From NCBI RefSeq assembly GCF_000332095.2, contig NZ_KI913949.1:2396512-2460511 (forward strand): a DNA stretch of 64,000 nucleotides. The letters run 5' to 3'. Shown here one piece after another: positions 28,782-37,400 of the stretch (the stretch's first letter is position 1; every line of letters begins with the position of its first letter). The stretch comes from Leptolyngbya sp. PCC 6406. GTDB lineage: Bacteria > Cyanobacteriota > Cyanobacteriia > Phormidesmidales > Phormidesmidaceae. The translations under genes and the position numbers were made by a program. The notes below the pieces were generated by a model that did no database searches, was not told where the DNA came from, and saw only the letters and a program-made list of their open reading frames with translations.

Positions 28782-30125
28782 CTAACCTTCACCCGTAATA
28801 GACAGAGCCTCCACCCAAATTCGAGGACAGACACCACCGGGGGTAATCTCCGGTTCCGCTTCGATGTGGACAATGGACTTGAGCAGATCCCGGAAGTCCC
28901 CGGCTACAGTAGCGGACTCAATACTGACCTTTTCCCCCTGGTTCACCAGCCAACCATCAAAGGGCAAGGAAAAAGATCCCTGGAGGGCATTGACCCCCGC
29001 ATGGAGTGCCTGCACATCGTCGATGTACACCACATTTTCGGCGGTCTCTAAGCTCAGGGAAGAGGTCGAGGGTTGGGCTGCCAGCACATGGTAAAAACTG
29101 GGGCCGACACTCACCTTGGCTCCAATGGAAGCGTGGCCCGTCGGCTGGGTATTGAGCCGCTTGGCAGTACCCGCACTGTGGAGAAAGTGGGTCAGCACCC
29201 CCGCTTCAATAATGGGCAAACGCCGCGTGGGGGTGCCTTCGCCGTCAAAGGTTTCGATGCTGATGTTGTCGGGGTGGAGGGCATCATCATAGACCGACAG
29301 CAGGGGAACTGCGATCGCAGTTCCCAGAGACTCCACCGTAGAGAGACTGCGGTTATCCAGAATGCTCTGGGCATTGAAGAGATTAGAAAAGGCATCCAAC
29401 AAACTCAGAAAAGCTTCAGCGGAAAACACCACCAGATACTTGCCCGACTCGATGCCACGGTAGTCCAGATGGCTAATGGTTTTTTCCTGGGCTTCCTGGA
29501 GGCAACCCTGCACATCCAGAGAATTCAGCCCCGGTTGCACCCGCATGGCCCCCGCCGATCTCGGCTTACGCCCCTCCTGCTCCGTCTTGGTATAGAGGTA
29601 AATCGAAGCGTAGGAGCGGCTATCCTGTCGCAGGGCTCCGGCGCTGTTGAGATAGAACTTATCCACCTGGCGCTGGGCCAGACCATTATAGGGAACCGCC
29701 GCGATCGCAGGATGGGCCGCCAAGAGAGCCGCCTCCGCCGCCACCAGGGTTTCCACTAGGGCCGGTACTGGAGCCGCAGGCACCTTTTCCACCATCACCT
29801 CAGCCAAGGGAGCCGTAGCCTCAGGACTAAAGTCGGGAATATGTTCCTTAGCCCCAAAGGCACTGGCCTCCTGAGCCGTTTCCAGTGCTAGCTTCAAACC
29901 CGCCCCATCCACATCAGTCGTAGTGGTCACCCCCAGTAATCCCTCATCATTCCAGACCCGCACAATCACGCTGGAGCGCTGAGACGCCTTAACCTGCTTG
30001 GGTTCCCCCTTATCGACTTGCACACTGGTCTCGTCTACCGCCGACCCATACACGTCGTACTTGCTAATGCCGAGGGTTTTAGCAGCCTTCTCAGCGGCGG
30101 TGGCAATGTCCTGAATGGTTGGCAT
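28782..30125 (-). CDS. PmbA/TldE-like protein
   Basis: The 447-residue protein matches the TldD/PmbA family over its full length (for example GLLGVTTTTDVDG, IETFDGEGTPTRRLPIIEAGVLTHFLHS, and ISPGGVCP-like C-terminus). It lacks the HExxxH zinc motif of the active subunit TldD, so it is of the TldE/PmbA type, which pairs with TldD in a peptidase that trims peptides such as microcin precursors and antitoxins. No tldD gene is present in the window. It is divergent from a second TldE-like gene at 30555, with about 430 bp between the two starts. Confidence 0.88.
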   Translation of the reverse strand: MPTIQDIATAAEKAAKTLGISKYDVYGSAVDETSVQVDKGEPKQVKASQRSSVIVRVWNDEGLLGVTTTTDVDGAGLKLALETAQEASAFGAKEHIPDFSPEATAPLAEVMVEKVPAAPVPALVETLVAAEAALLAAHPAIAAVPYNGLAQRQVDKFYLNSAGALRQDSRSYASIYLYTKTEQEGRKPRSAGAMRVQPGLNSLDVQGCLQEAQEKTISHLDYRGIESGKYLVVFSAEAFLSLLDAFSNLFNAQSILDNRSLSTVESLGTAIAVPLLSVYDDALHPDNISIETFDGEGTPTRRLPIIEAGVLTHFLHSAGTAKRLNTQPTGHASIGAKVSVGPSFYHVLAAQPSTSSLSLETAENVVYIDDVQALHAGVNALQGSFSLPFDGWLVNQGEKVSIESATVAGDFRDLLKSIVHIEAEPEITPGGVCPRIWVEALSITGEG

Positions 30126-30554
30126 GGTTGGTTTACTGCGGTCCTACTGGTCTACTGTCTAGGTCTAGAATCCGAATCCACGATGGTCTACTGGGGCCGG
30201 TCTAGCCCCCTAGGGGCGGCTACACCAATGACCATCGCGGCCCTTGCCCAGTCTAGCGCTGTCACCGGACCCTGAGGTAAGACCAGGGATTTTCACCAGC
30301 TCCCCCACTCCCCCAATCCGGGTCACCCGGCGACAGCAGGGCGGGTTTTGAGCCTCCCATCCCGGATTCCCCATTAGATCCGAGCCAAACCCGCCCCTAC
30401 GGGATTTACCCCATCACCCCATCACCCCATCACCCCATCACCCCTGAGACCAAACTTGTCCCCAGACCTGCCCCAATTTTTTGTCGGAAATGTCACCCTT
30501 TCCGAGATGATGGGGAGGTGTAGAGGTGTGACAGGCGGAGCAATCAGGAACCAC
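30126..30554. other. Intergenic gap between two divergent TldE-like genes
   Basis: These 429 bp hold a short-repeat array (30409-30444) and otherwise no recognisable feature. The promoters of both genes must lie here. The open frame of the second gene can be read back to 30456, but homology starts only after 30555. Confidence 0.6.
30409..30444. repeat. 8-bp tandem repeat CCCCATCA x4.5
   Basis: Four full copies and a half copy of CCCCATCA lie just upstream of the second TldE-like gene. The repeat could vary in copy number between strains. Confidence 0.95.
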
Positions 30555-31862
30555 ATGGGGGCAGCAACGCACTGGGAAACCCTGCCAGAACAACTCTTGG
30601 ATCTTGCCCACCAAGCAGGGGCAGAGGCCGCCGAAGTCTTCCAGTCTCGGGCCGCCTCCCAACCCGTGTACTTTGAAGCCAACCGCCTCAAGCAGCTAGA
30701 GAGCAATCAGGTCGAAGGTACCGCCCTGCGCCTATGGCACCAGGGTCGCCCCGGTATTGCCGTAGCCCACGGCCCAATTCAACCCCAAGCCCTGGTAGAA
30801 AAAGCCCTGGCCATTAGCCATCTCAATGTTGCCGAGGCGATTGAAATGCGGGCAGGGCAGATCCAGCGCTATCCCGACGTGGGCACTCCCGTAGCGGTGG
30901 CCCAGCTTGTGGACTGGGGCCAAGAGGCCATCGCCCAAATCCGCACCGCCTACCCCGATGTAATCTGCGAAGCGGAGTTGGAATGCGACGTGGAAACCAC
31001 CCGCATCGTCAATTCCCGAGGGCTGGACTACAGCTATGCGGATACCACCCTGAACGGCTATCTCTCGGCGGAGCGGGTGCGGGGCGACGATTTCCTTAGC
31101 GTTGGAGATGGTCAAACCCGACGGGACTGCCTTGACCCCCACGCCCTAGCCCAGCAGGTCTTGCAGCGGCTGGCCTGGGCCGAAGATAACGTCTCCGCTC
31201 CCCAAGGACGAGTCCCCGTCCTCTTCACCGCCAAAGCCGCAGACATGCTGTGGGGGACGGTGCAGGCGGCCCTCAGTGGCAAGCGAGTCATCGAAAGTTC
31301 TTCCCCCTGGAGCGATCGTCTAGGGGAAGTGGTCACCGCCCCCGCCCTCACCATTTCCCAAGATCCCGAATCTGGCCCCTTTAGCTGCCCCTTCGATGAC
31401 GAAGGCAACCCCACCCAATCCCTGGTGTTTATTGACCAGGGCACCCTGCGCCTGTTCTATACCGATTGCACCGTGGGCCGCGCCTTGGGTGGCGGGTCTA
31501 CGGGCAATGGTTTTCGCCCCGATTTAGGCAGCTATCCCACACCGGGGCTGTTCAATACTTTGGTCGCCCCAGGAGATCAATCCCTGGAGCAGTTGATCCA
31601 GAGTCTAGATGAGGCCATCATCGTGGACCAAATGCTGGGGGATGGAGCAGGTATATCCGGCGACTTCTCCATCAATGTGGATCTGGGCTACCGCATCCAC
31701 CACGGCACCATCCAGGGACGGGTGAAGGACACCATGGTCGCGGGCAATGTCTACACCGCCCTACTCAATCTGCTAGCCCTAGGCAATGATGGCGAATGGA
31801 ACGGCGGTTGCTATACCCCGTCTGTGGTGGTGGCAGGGCTATCAGTCATTAGTCGGACTTAG
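30555..31862 (+). CDS. Second PmbA/TldE-like protein
   Basis: This TldD/PmbA family member has the family pattern in QPVYFEANRLKQLESNQVEGTALRLW and in the C-terminal GDFSINVDLGYRIHHGTIQGRVKDTMVAGN. Like its divergent neighbour it lacks the HExxxH motif and so should be a non-catalytic subunit, or have another activity. I chose the ATG at 30555 because AGGA precedes it by 5 bases and the similarity to the family begins there; an ATG at 30456 gives 33 more residues of doubtful sequence. The two proteins are only distantly alike. Confidence 0.88.
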   Translation: MGAATHWETLPEQLLDLAHQAGAEAAEVFQSRAASQPVYFEANRLKQLESNQVEGTALRLWHQGRPGIAVAHGPIQPQALVEKALAISHLNVAEAIEMRAGQIQRYPDVGTPVAVAQLVDWGQEAIAQIRTAYPDVICEAELECDVETTRIVNSRGLDYSYADTTLNGYLSAERVRGDDFLSVGDGQTRRDCLDPHALAQQVLQRLAWAEDNVSAPQGRVPVLFTAKAADMLWGTVQAALSGKRVIESSSPWSDRLGEVVTAPALTISQDPESGPFSCPFDDEGNPTQSLVFIDQGTLRLFYTDCTVGRALGGGSTGNGFRPDLGSYPTPGLFNTLVAPGDQSLEQLIQSLDEAIIVDQMLGDGAGISGDFSINVDLGYRIHHGTIQGRVKDTMVAGNVYTALLNLLALGNDGEWNGGCYTPSVVVAGLSVISRT

Positions 31863-31871
31863 GTGGGGGAA

Positions 31872-31912
31872 TTTTGAGTTTTGAGTTTTGAGTTTTGAGT
31901 TTTGAGTTTTGA
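31872..31912. repeat. 7-bp tandem repeat TTTTGAG x5.9
   Basis: Five full copies of TTTTGAG and a sixth with one changed base. Two further copies of the unit lie just downstream at about 31968-31979. This is a typical cyanobacterial short tandem heptamer. Confidence 0.95.
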
Positions 31913-31928
31913 ATTGAATATCTCGTAG

Positions 31929-31947
31929 GGGCGCGGTTTCCGCGCCC
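31929..31947. repeat. GC hairpin GGGCGCGG-TTT-CCGCGCCC
   Basis: A perfect 8-bp stem with a TTT loop, embedded in CGTAGG-GGCGCGG-type sequence that recurs between genes in cyanobacteria. It may be the terminator of the TldE-like gene, although no T run follows. Confidence 0.7.
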
Positions 31948-32174
31948 AATGTAGTGGGTTGCAGAAAGTTTTGAGTTTTGGCTCTTCCGGTCTGGCTATG
32001 GGAAGCCAAGACCCAAGATACCTAAAATCCTCTCATACCAATGCTTGTAAGCTTTAGCCCCATAAAAGGAGCCTTGAAGAATTATTTTAAGCTAAAAGCC
32101 TTGTATAGCAATGCTTTCAGGTCATCGTGGAGCAGTTTTGCATACTTAAGCCGCAAGAGCCCAAAAGGAAAATC

Positions 32175-32495
32175 ATGAAGAAACTTCATATTGCAATATC
32201 AACAGATAAAATCGACGAAACTGTTGCCGACTATTCTGTACGCTTAGGAAAGCAGCCGTGTTCATTTATTCCTGGCGAATATGCACTGTGGAGAACGGAT
32301 TTTTTGAATGTTTCTGTGCGTCAAGACCTCACTTGTGAGGCTGGTGCCCTAAGGCACTTGGGTTGGGAAGATCCTACAGCGCCTGAGTTTACACAGGATA
32401 CTGATGTGAACGGTATTATCTGGGAGCGATTCACTGCCCAGCATCAAGCTGATGAGATTAATGAAATATGGCCAGAAGCCAACTACCAGCCTTGA
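32175..32495 (+). CDS. Small conserved hypothetical protein, possibly VOC-like
   Basis: The 106-residue protein (MKKLHIAISTDKIDETVADY...) looks conserved. Its start resembles the first beta-alpha unit of a glyoxalase/VOC fold (hydrophobic strand, then DKIDETVADYSVRLG), and the middle has YALWRTDFLNVSVRQD. The metal ligands of VOC enzymes are not obvious, so I do not assign an activity. The ATG at 32175 has AAAAGGAAAA in front of it; an in-frame upstream start exists at 32127. Confidence 0.7.
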   Translation: MKKLHIAISTDKIDETVADYSVRLGKQPCSFIPGEYALWRTDFLNVSVRQDLTCEAGALRHLGWEDPTAPEFTQDTDVNGIIWERFTAQHQADEINEIWPEANYQP

Positions 32496-32626
32496 ACTCT
32501 AACAATCGGCTGCACAGCGATCGATTGTTCGCTGCTTCGCAGCTCCAAACCGTTGCGTGAGTCGAGCATTATCCTGCAATCCTGGCTTCTGAGATAGTCT
32601 CATAATGCAACTGATGGCGAGGTGAT

Positions 32627-33463
32627 ATGAGTTTTGATTTTTCCACTGTCTCCGATTCGATAACAGACCCGTTGAGCTATTTTTCTGATCGAGGCGAAGA
32701 TTACGAGAAGTATCGTCCGATTTATCCAGCTTCTGCGATTGACACAATTTTGTCAGGTTTGGAATCTCTGACTCAGATTACTGCTGTTGATGTTGGAGCA
32801 GGAACAGGGATTGGAGCAAGATTGTTGGCGAATCGAGGTGTTCGAGTTGTGGCGATTGAACCCAACGAAGAGATGAGAACGGCAGCGACACCACATGAAG
32901 GAGTAGAGTTTCTAGCCGGAACTGCCGAGCAGATTCCTCTCAAGAATGTATCGGTCGATTTAGTGACCTCATTTCAAGCATTCCATTGGTTTGATTTTGA
33001 TAAAAGCCTCCAAGAGTTTCGCCGTATCCTCAAATCTGGTGGACGTTTAGCATTAATATGGAGCTTTTGGGATCAAAGCGATCCTGTGTCCAAAGAATAC
33101 ACTCGCTTGCTTTTTGAAGCATCCAAAGATCGAGAGCCTCAATCCCAATCTCGAATACAGCTAAAAACATGGTTCAAAGGCATACGTTATCAACTTTTTT
33201 GGCAAGGGTTATGGCTACCTTCCTTTACACGCTTACAGCGACATGAGTTTATGTCTAACCAATATCTAGATTTCTTAGGGTTAATAGGTTTAGCCCGAAG
33301 CCAAGGGTTTACACCCTCTGGAGGGGAAGATTTGGAAAAGCTGATGTCAGACTTAACCGTATTTCATCAACGCTTCTGCGATCCTCAAAACTCTGTACGG
33401 TTGATTTATCGCACGCGCTTATATATTGCAATTCCAGAGGCTCTTCCGGATCCAAGGTGGTAA
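32627..33463 (+). CDS. Class I SAM-dependent methyltransferase, 3' end in ISL3 element
   Basis: The 278-residue protein has the SAM motif I VDVGAGTGIGARLLA, the acidic residue at the end of strand 2 (VVAIEPNEEM), and the strand 4 motif VDLVTSFQAFHWFD, as in type 11 methyltransferases. The substrate is unknown. The last eight codons (from about 33439) lie inside the left terminal repeat of the ISL3 element, so the original C-terminus has been replaced by codons from the insertion sequence. Most of the domain is intact and the protein may still work. Confidence 0.88.
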   Translation: MSFDFSTVSDSITDPLSYFSDRGEDYEKYRPIYPASAIDTILSGLESLTQITAVDVGAGTGIGARLLANRGVRVVAIEPNEEMRTAATPHEGVEFLAGTAEQIPLKNVSVDLVTSFQAFHWFDFDKSLQEFRRILKSGGRLALIWSFWDQSDPVSKEYTRLLFEASKDREPQSQSRIQLKTWFKGIRYQLFWQGLWLPSFTRLQRHEFMSNQYLDFLGLIGLARSQGFTPSGGEDLEKLMSDLTVFHQRFCDPQNSVRLIYRTRLYIAIPEALPDPRW

Positions 33464-34680
33464 TTGTATAATGAGTCACATTTAGGGGGGCTAGCATCAT
33501 GGACTTTCACCTAGATACGCTGCTCAATTTTCCTAATGTAACCGTTGAACAGTGCATTCAGGAGGCCGGAGAAATATTTCTGACATTGCGATTACTCAAC
33601 GATGCAGCCGATTGTCCTCACTGTGGGAAAACGACTGAAAAATTGCACCAAAGTCGCCCCGTATTATTGCGCGATTTATCCATTTTTGGTCAAGCCACTC
33701 ACTTGAAGGTTCCGCGACGTCAGTTTTATTGCCGTTCTTACCAACGGTACTTTACGGAATCTCTGCCATATGTAGACAAAGGGCGGCAGTATACTTTTCG
33801 ATACAAAGAGTATATCTATCAGCAAGTATAATTGACGACTATTGAGCAGGTTAGTCGCATGGAAGACTTAACCTATGACCGTGTTCAAGGTATTTTTAAT
33901 CATCAATACGAATTAAAAAAAAGAGTTGGACTGGAGCGAAACGAATCGCAATTGATGAAGTCAGTCACCGTAAAGGACATCGGAACTTTGCCACTGTTGT
34001 CGGAGACCTTGAAGCTGGGCAACTCTTGGAGGTGATTGACAGTCATCAGCAGATGGATATCATTGAAGCCCTTGAGCAGCAACCGATAGCGGTGCGTGAG
34101 CAGATTGTGGAAGTGAGTGTTGACATGTGGGGTGGCTTTCCCAAAGTTGTCGAAAAAGTGTTTCCCAATGCCACCCTTGTGATCGATCGGTTTCATGTGA
34201 TGAAAGCGGCGAATAAGGAGCTAAATAAGATTCGCAGACAAGTGCGTGTTTTTGACCGAGGTAGTAAGTTTATCCTGTTGAAAAATGGTGTTGATTTAAC
34301 GGAGGATGAGAAACAGACACTAGAGCAGCTTTTGAATCGGTCTAAACGACTCAGGAAAGCCTATGAGTCGAAAGAAGAACTTCGTGCTATCTATGAGAGT
34401 CCGTTAACGGTTGAGACAGGGAGACTGCACTTTCAGGAATGGTTAAATCGAGCCCAAAAGATTTTCAGTGAGATGACGACGACCATTCGTAATCATTTAG
34501 ATGATATTTGCAACTACTTTCGTACTCGAACCACAAGTGGGTCAATGGAAGGAATCAACAATCGAATCAAGGTGATTAAGCGCCAAGCTTATGGGTTTGT
34601 AAACTTTGGAAATTTCCGCAAGCTTTTGCTAGCCTGATTTTCTAATTGGAAAAACTTATCACTATGCTACCGGAAGAGCC
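33439..34680 (+). mobile_element. ISL3-family insertion sequence, decayed
   Basis: The element is bounded by GGCTCTTCCGG at 33439-33449 and its reverse complement CCGGAAGAGCC at 34670-34680, in the form expected of ISL3-family ends. It contains one transposase gene with a nonsense codon and a frameshift. The eight bases on the two sides (ATTCCAGA and TGGATAAC) do not match, so no target duplication remains; the element may have been rearranged after insertion. Confidence 0.9.
33499..34637 (+). pseudogene. ISL3-family transposase, interrupted
   Basis: The N-terminal piece (33499-33831) has the zinc-finger region CPHCGK followed by further Cys residues and ends at an in-frame TAA (33829-33831). 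The same frame continues after it (TIEQVSRMEDLTYDRVQGIFNH), then shifts at a run of eight A (33915-33922) into the frame of the C-terminal piece. That piece has the DDE core: AIDEVSHRKGH, SVDMWGGFPKVV, VIDRFHVMK and TSGSMEGINNRIKVIKRQAYGF. All parts of the transposase are present, but two lesions separate them, so it is probably inactive. Confidence 0.9.
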
Positions 34681-34764
34681 TGGATAACACCCCCAGCATC
34701 GGACTTATCTATCACTTTTGATGCTCAATACAATAGTTAGGCTTTACATAATATTCGAGGGAAA

Positions 34765-35715
34765 ATGAAATACCCAGGGCAACCAGAATCACCCCCAAGT
34801 TGGTACAGGGATCGAGGTCAATCTTACATCGAGAAAGAGTTTAGTAGAGAATTGGGTGATTTGGCTGACACCATTGAAAGTGAACATTGGTTTGGAGACC
34901 CTGAAAAACACAGTAGATTTAGAGTTGATTTTATTCTTAAAGATGCTCGTTTAATCATTGAGTTAGATGGATATGATTACCATTCAACAAAAGATCAGCT
35001 TGAAGAAGACGCTATTAGACAGCGATATTTATCACGAGCTGGTTATACCGTAATTAGATTTACCGGCAGAGAAATCAACAGAAATCCCAAAGACTGTGTC
35101 TTAGAAGTCCGTCAAATTTACAGTGAGCGCATGCAAAGATCTCCAGTAAAATATCGTGTGATGTACATTGATTACCCATTTGTCCGTAGGGAGGCAGCTA
35201 AAGCGATTAGTTTTTTCAAGCAGTTGCATCCCAACAAAAACTTGTCAGCAATAAATTTAGAAGAGTTAATTCCTCATGCTATTGAATGGCTGCATGAAAA
35301 ATCTTTTATTACTGTTTTTGTATTTCATCCAGAAGAAGACTCTCATAAGGTTAAGCATTTGGATGGATATGTTAAAGAATACGAGAAGGGCGAAGTTCGT
35401 ATAAATACTATTGCTGAGAAATGGTATAGTTCTGAGCTTGGCAACCATATGGTCGCATTCTCACATCTATTTGATGAGTTTTTTTTAGTCGCGGACGACC
35501 CTGTATATTGCAATCCCCTAAGAATTGTACTGCCCAAAGAACTTAGCCCTAGAAAGATTGGTTCACTCGAGAGCAAGTATTTGGCGAACGGCAAGCTATT
35601 AAGGAAAGGAAATGAAGAAACAGCTTATGCAGGGACGGATTTAGCCTATGTACTATGGCAGGACATATGGTACATCATCGGTGCTTCAGTGGGGCTACAT
35701 CTCTATGAGATGTAA
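34765..35715 (+). CDS. DUF559/PD-(D/E)xK nuclease-like protein with unrecognised C-terminal domain
   Basis: Residues about 10-120 form a Vsr/DUF559-like nuclease fold: D55 in RVDFIL, E66-L67-D68 in LIIELDGYDYHST, then QRYLSRAGYTVIRFTGREI, which is the characteristic end of the domain. Residues about 125-316 are a separate domain that I do not recognise (VMYIDYPFVRREAAKAISFFKQLHPNKNLSAI and further). The gene is AT-rich compared with the chromosome and sits between an IS and a MITE, which suggests transfer. Stand-alone DUF559 proteins are often linked to DNA defence or repair, but that role is inference here. Confidence 0.8.
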   Translation: MKYPGQPESPPSWYRDRGQSYIEKEFSRELGDLADTIESEHWFGDPEKHSRFRVDFILKDARLIIELDGYDYHSTKDQLEEDAIRQRYLSRAGYTVIRFTGREINRNPKDCVLEVRQIYSERMQRSPVKYRVMYIDYPFVRREAAKAISFFKQLHPNKNLSAINLEELIPHAIEWLHEKSFITVFVFHPEEDSHKVKHLDGYVKEYEKGEVRINTIAEKWYSSELGNHMVAFSHLFDEFFLVADDPVYCNPLRIVLPKELSPRKIGSLESKYLANGKLLRKGNEETAYAGTDLAYVLWQDIWYIIGASVGLHLYEM

Positions 35716-35727
35716 GCCTAATCGGGA

Positions 35728-35874
35728 CAGGGTAAGCGCAAGAAAAAATGTACCAAAGTATGGTGTGTAGCCGTAAAAATTATCGATAGTTAAGCTCTAA
35801 TTTCAATAGTGCTGCTATCAGTATTGGGCTTATTGCGAATACTCCCCTTCTTATTGGTTCTTGCGCTTACCCTG
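35728..35874. mobile_element. MITE with perfect 17-bp ends and 10-bp target duplication
   Basis: The ends are CAGGGTAAGCGCAAGAA (35728-35744) and its exact reverse complement (35858-35874). They are flanked by CTAATCGGGA on both sides (35718-35727 and 35875-35884), a 10-bp target duplication. The 147-bp element codes for nothing. CAGGG ends with 8-10 bp duplications fit the ISAs1 family, whose transposase would be needed to move it. Confidence 0.92.
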
Positions 35875-35954
35875 CTAATCGGGATAAAAGGTGCGATTCG
35901 TTGCAGACGAATAACGGTTAGAGTCCGTAAATAACTCTACCAGCTTAGCTTCCA

Positions 35955-36200
35955 AATATGAAGCCCTCTAAAAAGCTGAACTGTCCTCTTGATGAGGTGA
36001 AAGTCCCTCCCATCAAACTCGGATGTGGCTCCTGACCTGCCCACGATGGCCCGACTCGGAATTCGGGAGGTCGAAGCTGGGAGCAGGGCGCAATCAGACA
36101 CTCATTGCAAGTGACACTGGCGCTAATAGGGAGTTCCCATGGTGAAACAGAGCCTAGAAAAGCGACTTACCCGAAAGCAGACGCAATCCAAAAGTCTGGC
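35955..36200 (+). ncRNA. Group II intron-like structured RNA fragment (tentative)
   Basis: This stretch has no open frame but contains CTTGATGAGGTGAAAGTCCC (about 35988-36008) and a run of GC-rich paired segments that resemble the 5' part (domain I) of a bacterial group II intron. No reverse transcriptase gene or 3' domains V-VI follow. A related GGGTGAAAGTCCC segment lies in the opposite orientation at 37100-37400. The identification rests on pattern memory only. Confidence 0.4.
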
Positions 36201-36324
36201 TTTGCCAGAGATTAGTATCCCGCTGCACCCTATTTTGAAGTTGTCAGAGAAGAAATTTAGAAGAAAGTGATGCCTGTCTAAAAAATTACTGCTAGAATAC
36301 CTGTACTCATTTCAACCTCTCAAT

Positions 36325-37083
36325 ATGCAACCTTTGAATTTAACTGAAACCCAGAAAAACCTTTTACAATGGCTAGTAGAACAAGTACGTGCTGGGATAC
36401 TTAATGAGGAGGAAATTTGGTTTATTTGGATTTCTGGCCGTACAAGTTTAGTTGGTTATCAGGAGAATGTCCCTGAAGTAAAGTCGACAACTCTCGACGC
36501 TTTGCAGAGTGGTGGTTGTCTATCATGTGACCGAAGTCGTCAACATCAGTATAAGTGCGCTCTAACCAGCAAAGCCTATGAAGCCGTTGACTCTAATTTT
36601 AGTGCTCCCAACTTGTCTGCTATTCCTCACTTGATTCCTCTAATTGAAGTTAAGCATTTGGATCCTACACTATGGGAGAGATGCCGTTTTTCGTTGAGTG
36701 TTGGTGGAGATGATCCAAAAGCTTGGGACCAGGCAGTCCGCACAGCAATGGTGGTGCTAGAAGAACGTTTGAGGGAACTTGGAAGAACTGAATCTATCAA
36801 CCCAGGTGCTACTGGTGAAGGCATAGTTAACCTCATTTTTGCTGGTAAGAACCCAGTACTAGCTGGCAAGCTTGATGAGAAGCAACGCAAGGGATATCGT
36901 GATTTATATGCAGGTATGATGGCTGTTTTTCGTAATCATTATGCACACCGGATTATAGATCCCAGTCCAGAGGTTGGTGGAGCAATCATCGCATTCATCA
37001 ATTTATTACTAAAAATATTGAATGATGTTGACTGGGATTCAATCTGTGACGAAAGAGGCAGATCTCCCCAGATAAGAACGTGA
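36325..37083 (+). CDS. TIGR02391 (Hypoth_Ymh) family protein
   Basis: The C-terminal half (about 130-245) fits the TIGR02391 family: a helical domain with GEGIVNLIF, then GYRDLYAGMMAVFRNHYAHRI. The segment R203-N-H-Y-A-H208 has the Rx4H spacing of HEPN ribonucleases, which act in toxin and anti-phage systems; whether this is a true HEPN active site is unproven. The N-terminal 100 residues hold a helix-turn-helix-like segment and a few cysteines (C65, C68, C78). The gene is flanked by intron-like fragments and followed by a VapBC pair, and its composition is AT-rich. Confidence 0.75.
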   Translation: MQPLNLTETQKNLLQWLVEQVRAGILNEEEIWFIWISGRTSLVGYQENVPEVKSTTLDALQSGGCLSCDRSRQHQYKCALTSKAYEAVDSNFSAPNLSAIPHLIPLIEVKHLDPTLWERCRFSLSVGGDDPKAWDQAVRTAMVVLEERLRELGRTESINPGATGEGIVNLIFAGKNPVLAGKLDEKQRKGYRDLYAGMMAVFRNHYAHRIIDPSPEVGGAIIAFINLLLKILNDVDWDSICDERGRSPQIRT

Positions 37084-37099
37084 ACTGTCGATGCGCGAT

Positions 37100-37400
37100 C
37101 GCCTCATTTACCGTATCTCCTGAGCCAACGGGCTACCCTGCGGGAAGGCTTCGCCTATGTTGTGTTGTGCCAACTCGCCCCAGAGACTCGGCCTTCTGTC
37201 CGTCGGCTCGGACTTTGGCCGCTGGACTTCGGTGTGAGCTCAGTCGAACGCTTCTGACCGACCCTCCCTCGCGGAAACGCCCTTGCCTTAAGCTAGTGGT
37301 TGTCCATCTCTCGGCTCCTACGACTTGCGAGCATTTGGATGGCTGGTTCTCCCACAGGGGACTTTCACCCCATTAGTTCACGCCCATGCTGGGCGTGAAC
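37100..37400 (-). ncRNA. Second group II intron-like RNA fragment, minus strand (tentative)
   Basis: Read on the minus strand, this region begins with a perfect hairpin (37376-37400) and then has CTAATGGGGTGAAAGTCCCC (about 37351-37375), AGAACCAGCC and many GC-rich paired segments. An open frame on the plus strand (37080-37376) has no recognisable protein features and looks spurious. The region faces the fragment at 35955-36200. Confidence 0.4.
37376..37400. repeat. Perfect 11-bp hairpin GTTCACGCCCA-TGC-TGGGCGTGAAC
   Basis: GTTCACGCCCA (37376-37386) and TGGGCGTGAAC (37390-37400) are exact reverse complements with a 3-nt loop. It caps the GTGAAAGTCCC-bearing segment on its minus-strand 5' side. 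Confidence 0.85.

Larger units (their letters stand above)
31863..32174. other. Repeat-bearing gap upstream of the VOC-like gene
   Basis: The gap contains the heptamer array at 31872-31912 and a hairpin at 31929-31947, both listed separately. No gene is recognisable. Composition falls from GC-rich to AT-rich in this gap, marking the left border of the accessory island. Confidence 0.6.

Noticed and set aside
33829-33922. Programmed frameshifting in the ISL3 transposase
   Set aside because: The A8 run could be slippery, but an in-frame TAA occurs upstream as well and ISL3 transposases are normally made from one frame, so decay is the simpler view.
37080-37376. Plus-strand protein of 98 residues
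   Set aside because: Cys/Arg/Ser-rich composition, no family, and it lies over the structured-RNA-like region read from the other strand.
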